The translations under genes were made by a program, and so were the position numbers. Below are positions 60,101-64,000 of a stretch of 64,000 nucleotides of DNA, piece after piece. The notes beneath the pieces were generated by a model. It was not told the DNA's origin and did no database searches. It worked only from the letters and a program-made list of their open reading frames with translations. How positions within the stretch are numbered: position 1 is the first letter of the stretch; the number at the start of each line of letters is the position of its first letter. The stretch lies in the NCBI GenBank assembly GCA_943735955.1, contig OX030955.1:11247720-11311719 (forward strand), read 5' to 3'. The DNA is from Piscicola geometra. Lineage: Eukaryota; Annelida; Clitellata; Hirudinida; Piscicolidae.

Positions 60101-63100
60101 GTCAAATGGCTAAGCTACGAGCAGGAAGACTGGAGGAAGGCACTTGTGGAAAGACAAGTCACCAAGAAGCTGAAGCAAAACAGCTGGAGGGCCAAATACT
60201 TCCTTCAAGCAAAAGCCATTCTCCCAGAAGACCCCTTACATGAAGCCATCTATCAGCCCAAGCCGCCTTGGTTCAACTTCCCTCTCAACACCAGCAAGCA
60301 CGACCTTGAACTCATCCAACTTGAAGTAGCGAAAGATGCCATCTCTCAGGAAGGCGAAGCTGACTTTACCATCTACACTGACGGCTTGGTGAAAGGAGTG
60401 GCAAAGCATGGTGGTGCAGTGGTGGTGGTGGACCAAGGGAATCAAAAAGTCATTACCTGGAACAAGCCCACAGGATACAAGAGTAACTCACTGGACTCTG
60501 AAAGAATTGCGGTTGAGGAGGCTCTGTACTGGTTGAGTGAGAGAGAGGACTGGAGCATGGCGAAGATTGTGTGATTGCAAGCCGCTTCTTTCGCTTATGG
60601 CGTCGAACTTTTCCTCCACCCATCGTATTACAGAGCTAACTGCAAAGTGCGCCAATCAAAGCAAACTGGTCCTTTTCATATGGGTGCCAAACCACTGCAC
60701 TCTGATTGGCAACGAAGAGGTCGATGCGGAGACAGCTATAGGTAGGGAGTCAAACAGAATCCCAACCAGCCAAGTCGCATCAAGAGCCGGAATCTGTCAA
60801 GCAGTCGCAAGTCACGGACCCCAAGCACACCAGCTCAGTAATGACAGACTGACTGGCATCTACAAAGGCAGGCTCAAGAAAGCTGAAGAGGAGCTCACCA
60901 AACCTGCTCGCACCAACCTGAGCAGGTTTCGTACTCGGCACCACCCGGCGATCAGAGCCTACCAATGTAGAATAGGTCTCAGCCAAGAGGAACTGTGCAG
61001 ACTCTGCAAGACGTTCCTGGAGACAAGAAACTCATCTCTGATCAGACTGCCCAGCCCTGGAACCAGAAAGAGCAGTACACGGGCTGGGCAAGAACACAAG
61101 AGAACTGACACAAGAGCCTGGCAGGGCAGCGAAGCTGGTTGAGATTGTTCTCTCCAGATAGCTAAACAACTCAACGAATTAAAACAACAACAAAAACAAC
61201 AACAACAACAACTCACTCAACAATGACGACAGCTGCAGCACGTTGACAAGGCAGTTACTGAGTGAGGTGCCTCCATACTTGTGTTGTTGTTGTTGTTGTT
61301 GTGGCAACCACTTTGCAAGAAGGTTGTTTTTGAAGCTGCCACTGGTACTTGAGCACTCACCCCTGAGAGAGGCCATCTCAGCTGCCTTGAGGGCGTAACC
61401 TTCGAAACCTTCTCCCTCACTCATTCGCCTCCATTCCTCCAACCTTCCCTCATCTTTTCCCTCCTCTATTCCTCCCTCACTCCTCCTTCCACCTGCCTTC
61501 ACCTTCTTCACACTCCTGAGCTTCCCCTTGCCTGCTACTTCTCCAACCACCACAGCAGCCTCCTGCACAGGCGTGATGGCTTCCTTCCTGCAGACCGGCT
61601 TACAGTCCATCGGCAACATGCGACAGTTGTCCGCTGAGAGCTGCAACCTGGAGCCTTTCATCTGCATCAGGTTCACTATCGCCTTCCTGTTGCTTAGACT
61701 AGTGCTGTACGTCTGTGTGTGTATGTATGTGTTCGTGTATGTGTGTGTGTATTAGAGGTCGGACCGGGTACCCAATCAGACCGGATACCCGCGGGAACGG
61801 GAATGAAAATTAATTTCGGAACGGGAAAAGTCGGGAACCGGGAATAAGTTCTCGGGACGGGAACGGGAAGCAATATTCAAATCGGGAACGGGAAAAAACG
61901 GGTATTAAAGTTATTGGGATTGGATTCTTTAACAATGATTCTTCACCAAACTCCTAAGTATGGAAATCTCTATTTCATAGATACTCGGTACTTAAAATTA
62001 AATGCAATAGAAATGTATAACGAAGCCACCATTGCCAATGTCAAAATCTCCAACACTAAATTTGAAGTTGCTATGGCGAGTCCAAACATTAGGGAGATTA
62101 GAACAAATGGGTGATGATGAAAACTTTTCAGATGAAATCAAACTGGTCAGTGAAATTATTTTAACTTTATAAATTAATACTTTGAATTTGAATTATTAAT
62201 TTCCAGTTGATTGCTCAGTTGATCTTTTAGAAAAAGAAAAAAGATGCCCACTGATCTTATTCATATGGCAGCATGTCTGTTTCGTGTCTCAGTATAAAAT
62301 AAATACCAAGACTTTCATTAGAGAAAATTTAATTACATTTTGTACAGCCAGACCAAGCTGCAGTGCCAGTGAGAAAAAAAACAAATGATGGTTATTTAGA
62401 CCTATTATGTTTATTTTTATAACATAAAAATGATAATACAATTTTCATACTATCAAATTATCCAAATGAATTTATTTTTGCAGTTGTGGAGAATAAGAAA
62501 GTTGTCAAAGAACATATTTCAAACATTATTGAGGAATTAAAAAAAATGAACGAAGAAAAAAATTCGGAAAAGGATGAATTGTACAAATAGTCACATTTAC
62601 GTCCCACCAAAACTGAAGATTATAAAGATTTTTAATTTATTGGAGTAAAATGAACAATTTTCCAATGCTACAAGAATTAGCCAAAATTTTGTTTAGTATA
62701 CCTACAAGTTCTATTCCCTGTTAACGGAATTTTTCAAAATTTCGTCGTTTAACTTCAGACCCAAGATCATCTAATTTGAAAGCTAAAACTCTTGTCGGTT
62801 TAACCCGTGTCAAAAGCAATAAAGACTTGATTGAATGACTCAAAAACAATGACTAACTTCAATACTTTCATTTCAATGAATTTTTCAAATTTAAATTTTT
62901 TTTAAATAAATTTTTTTCTGACTTTCAAATAATAAACTTTAAGAAATTTTAGGACTAGCTAGTTTAGGACCAGTGAAATCGGCAGTAAAAATAGTTAAAC
63001 ATTTTTGGAAATGGGTCGAGACCGGGTCGAAAAGTTTCGGGAACGGGTCGGGATCGGGAATCGAGTTGCGGGAATATAACGGGACCAGAATCAGAATTTT

Positions 63101-63234
63101 GATGGTTCATCGGGAACGGGACGGAAAAAAAATTCTGGAACGGACGGGATCGGGAATGAAAAATCATCCATGTCCGACCTCTAGTGTGTATGTGTGTGTG
63201 TAATTATGTGTATGTATGTGTGTGTGTGTGTGTG

Positions 63235-63308
<74 letters not shown>

Positions 63309-63654
63309 ATGCGTTTGTATGAGTGTGAATGTGTTAAGGGTGTGTGTGTGTAAATGTTTGTGTGACTGTGTGTGTTTGTTTACACGCAAGACCTGTTCTT
63401 CCTTCCCAGCAGTCAGCAGCATGACCACCCTTCCTTGCCTCTTCCTCCCTGTTCTGCCCATCCTCTGCACCAGTCTGTCATGTGATCATGATGATGATGA
63501 TGATGATGATGTTGATGATGATAATAATGATAATGATAAAGATAAAAAAATAGAATAAGAAGTGAGGTTTGAATGGTGTGAATACCAGCTTCCTGATTGA
63601 CAGATGAAGAAGATCATCCTCATCATCATCATCACCATCCCAATCATCATCATC

Positions 63655-63687
<33 letters not shown>

Positions 63688-63801
63688 AGGAGAGGATGGA
63701 GGACCTGATGGGACTCTTGTGAGCATCATAGCAGACGATCAAGTCCACCTCGCCTATGTCCAAGCCCTCCTCCCCGATGCACGTGCATACTGTGTGTACG
63801 T

Positions 63802-63840
<39 letters not shown>

Positions 63841-63841
63841 T

Positions 63842-63900
<59 letters not shown>

Positions 63901-64000
63901 TGTGTGTATGTACGTGTTTGTGTGTACGTGTGTGTATGTACGTGTGTGTGTGTGTGTTTGTGTGTGTGTGTGAGTATGTGGAGCTCACTCAAGGTGTTGA
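51179..64000 (-). CDS. FANCM: FANCM, Fanconi anaemia DNA translocase (3' part; 5' end outside window)
   Basis: SF2 helicase/translocase that remodels stalled forks and anchors the Fanconi core complex. Exons, 5' to 3': beyond 64000-63989, 63789-63705, 63474-63393, 61712-61217, 56252-52512, 52239-52146, 51891-51743, 51576-51179. The helicase C-lobe is clear: [20 protein letters not shown], then motif [16 protein letters not shown] 3.7-kb exon of Thr/Asn/Asp/Ser-rich sequence follows. The conserved downstream cluster reads [32 protein letters not shown] and YKEDSFCV, matching the human EAELS, AIYMKSLRS, NIFSQIPEQ and LEDSFCV order. It then stops after a Lys/Arg-rich tail (KRRKKIKPP), with no ERCC4-like or HhH2 domain. 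One intron uses a GC donor. Introns hold a hAT element, a LINE fragment and a 31-bp satellite. Confidence 0.93.
51892..52145 (-). other. GC-AG intron of FANCM
   Basis: The exon 52239-52146 ends AAGCCAAG and the intron begins GCATCC. Phase 2 joins the next exon (AG + A, then TGGGACCCT), which begins the conserved NVFSQ segment. No GT donor is available before the in-frame stop. Confidence 0.7.
56260..56460. repeat. ACATTTAAAAACAATT-type AT-rich repeat
   Basis: About twelve imperfect copies of a 13-17 bp unit (CATTTAAAAACAATT) beside the acceptor of the large FANCM exon. Confidence 0.8.
56500..59530. repeat. 31-bp satellite array (about 93 copies) in FANCM intron
   Basis: The unit begins ATGGGAGTGGAGGATG, then C or T, GTGAGTGAGGATGG. 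Units are highly uniform. The main variant is CG versus TG at one position. On the FANCM strand the unit has no stop codon and 31 is not a multiple of three, so a 1029-codon frame results; it is artefactual. Confidence 0.97.
59590..61212 (+). mobile_element. 5'-truncated non-LTR retrotransposon with RNase H domain
   Basis: Antisense to FANCM. 59806-60000 encodes the end of the reverse-transcriptase region in shifted frames ([13 protein letters not shown], then [11 protein letters not shown]). 59990-60574 encodes a linker and the RNase H start ADFTIYTDG and [14 protein letters not shown] frameshift near 60570 leads to [20 protein letters not shown] (RNase H end) and [21 protein letters not shown] (CAA)n tail at 61180-61212 ends the copy. 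Gene order suggests an I- or Jockey-type clade. The left border is uncertain. Confidence 0.8.
61753..63183 (+). mobile_element. hAT transposon relic (1431 bp) in FANCM intron
   Basis: Ends TAGAGGTCGGACCGGGTA and inverted TAGAGGTCGGACATGG share 12 bases. A perfect 8-bp duplication GTGTGTAT flanks it (61745-61752, 63184-63191), taken from a (TG)n tract. 62680-62830 holds a decayed hAT dimerisation domain ([10 protein letters not shown], then [19 protein letters not shown] in a shifted frame). Subterminal CGGGAACGGGA repeats lie at both ends. Confidence 0.88.
63192..63310. repeat. (TG)n microsatellite
   Basis: Nearly pure (TG)n continuing from the tract that received the hAT element. Confidence 0.95.
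63484..63700. repeat. GAT/ATC microsatellites
   Basis: GAT repeat at 63486-63540 and CAT repeat at 63612-63690 in the FANCM intron between exons 63789-63705 and 63474-63393. Confidence 0.8.
63795..63985. repeat. (TG)n with ACGTGTGTATG variants
   Basis: Fills the FANCM intron 63790-63988. Confidence 0.95.

Noticed and set aside
63184..63985. Cys/Val and His/Thr repeat frames
   Set aside because: (TG)n microsatellite read in different frames; true coding is the two FANCM helicase exons.

Overview
The window is eukaryotic (metazoan) nuclear DNA. Coding sequence is split into many short exons with good GT-AG sites. Seven conserved animal genes can be read through their introns. The introns are packed with micro- and minisatellites, and several transposons sit in introns. 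Codon-rich tracts of Asn, Asp, Thr and Ser in two genes, together with AT-rich spacers, suggest a lophotrochozoan such as an annelid or leech. That is only an impression, and nothing here fixes the species. I saw no prokaryotic features, CRISPR arrays or RNA genes.

Layout, left to right. (1) 348-11378 (+): C-terminal half of BRE1 (RNF20/RNF40), the histone H2B ubiquitin ligase, ending in its RING finger; the gene begins before the window. One intron holds a decayed LINE and another a short hAT element. (2) 12154-33714 (-): REV3L, the catalytic subunit of DNA polymerase zeta, present from start codon to stop codon in roughly 31 exons. (3) 17137-18063 (+): an intact single-exon POLR3F (RNA polymerase III subunit RPC6), nested antisense in a 5.6-kb REV3L intron. 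The same intron holds a Mutator-like foldback transposon inserted in a hAT relic. (4) 34128-36887 (+): IBA57, divergent from REV3L. (5) 37106-50063 (-): a 20-exon transglutaminase. (6) 50655-51029 (+): PET117, divergent from the transglutaminase. (7) 51179 to beyond 64000 (-): FANCM, convergent with PET117, 5' end outside the window.

The genes do not form one pathway. Two are mitochondrial (IBA57 in Fe-S assembly, PET117 in cytochrome oxidase assembly), two act in DNA damage tolerance or interstrand crosslink repair (REV3L, FANCM), two act in chromatin and transcription (BRE1, POLR3F), and one is a protein crosslinking enzyme. Packing is tight. There are two divergent promoter regions of about 0.4 and 0.6 kb, and two convergent pairs whose poly(A) signals overlap or nearly touch.

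The most unusual feature is the intron content. Many introns consist almost wholly of tandem repeats that start within a few bases of the 5' splice site. In REV3L one array tandemly copies the splice donor itself, about 17 times. Large open frames over the arrays (for example 40013-44261 and 56478-59567) are repeat artefacts, not genes. Exon boundaries were placed by eye from splice consensus, reading phase and recalled homologues, so treat them as good to a few bases.
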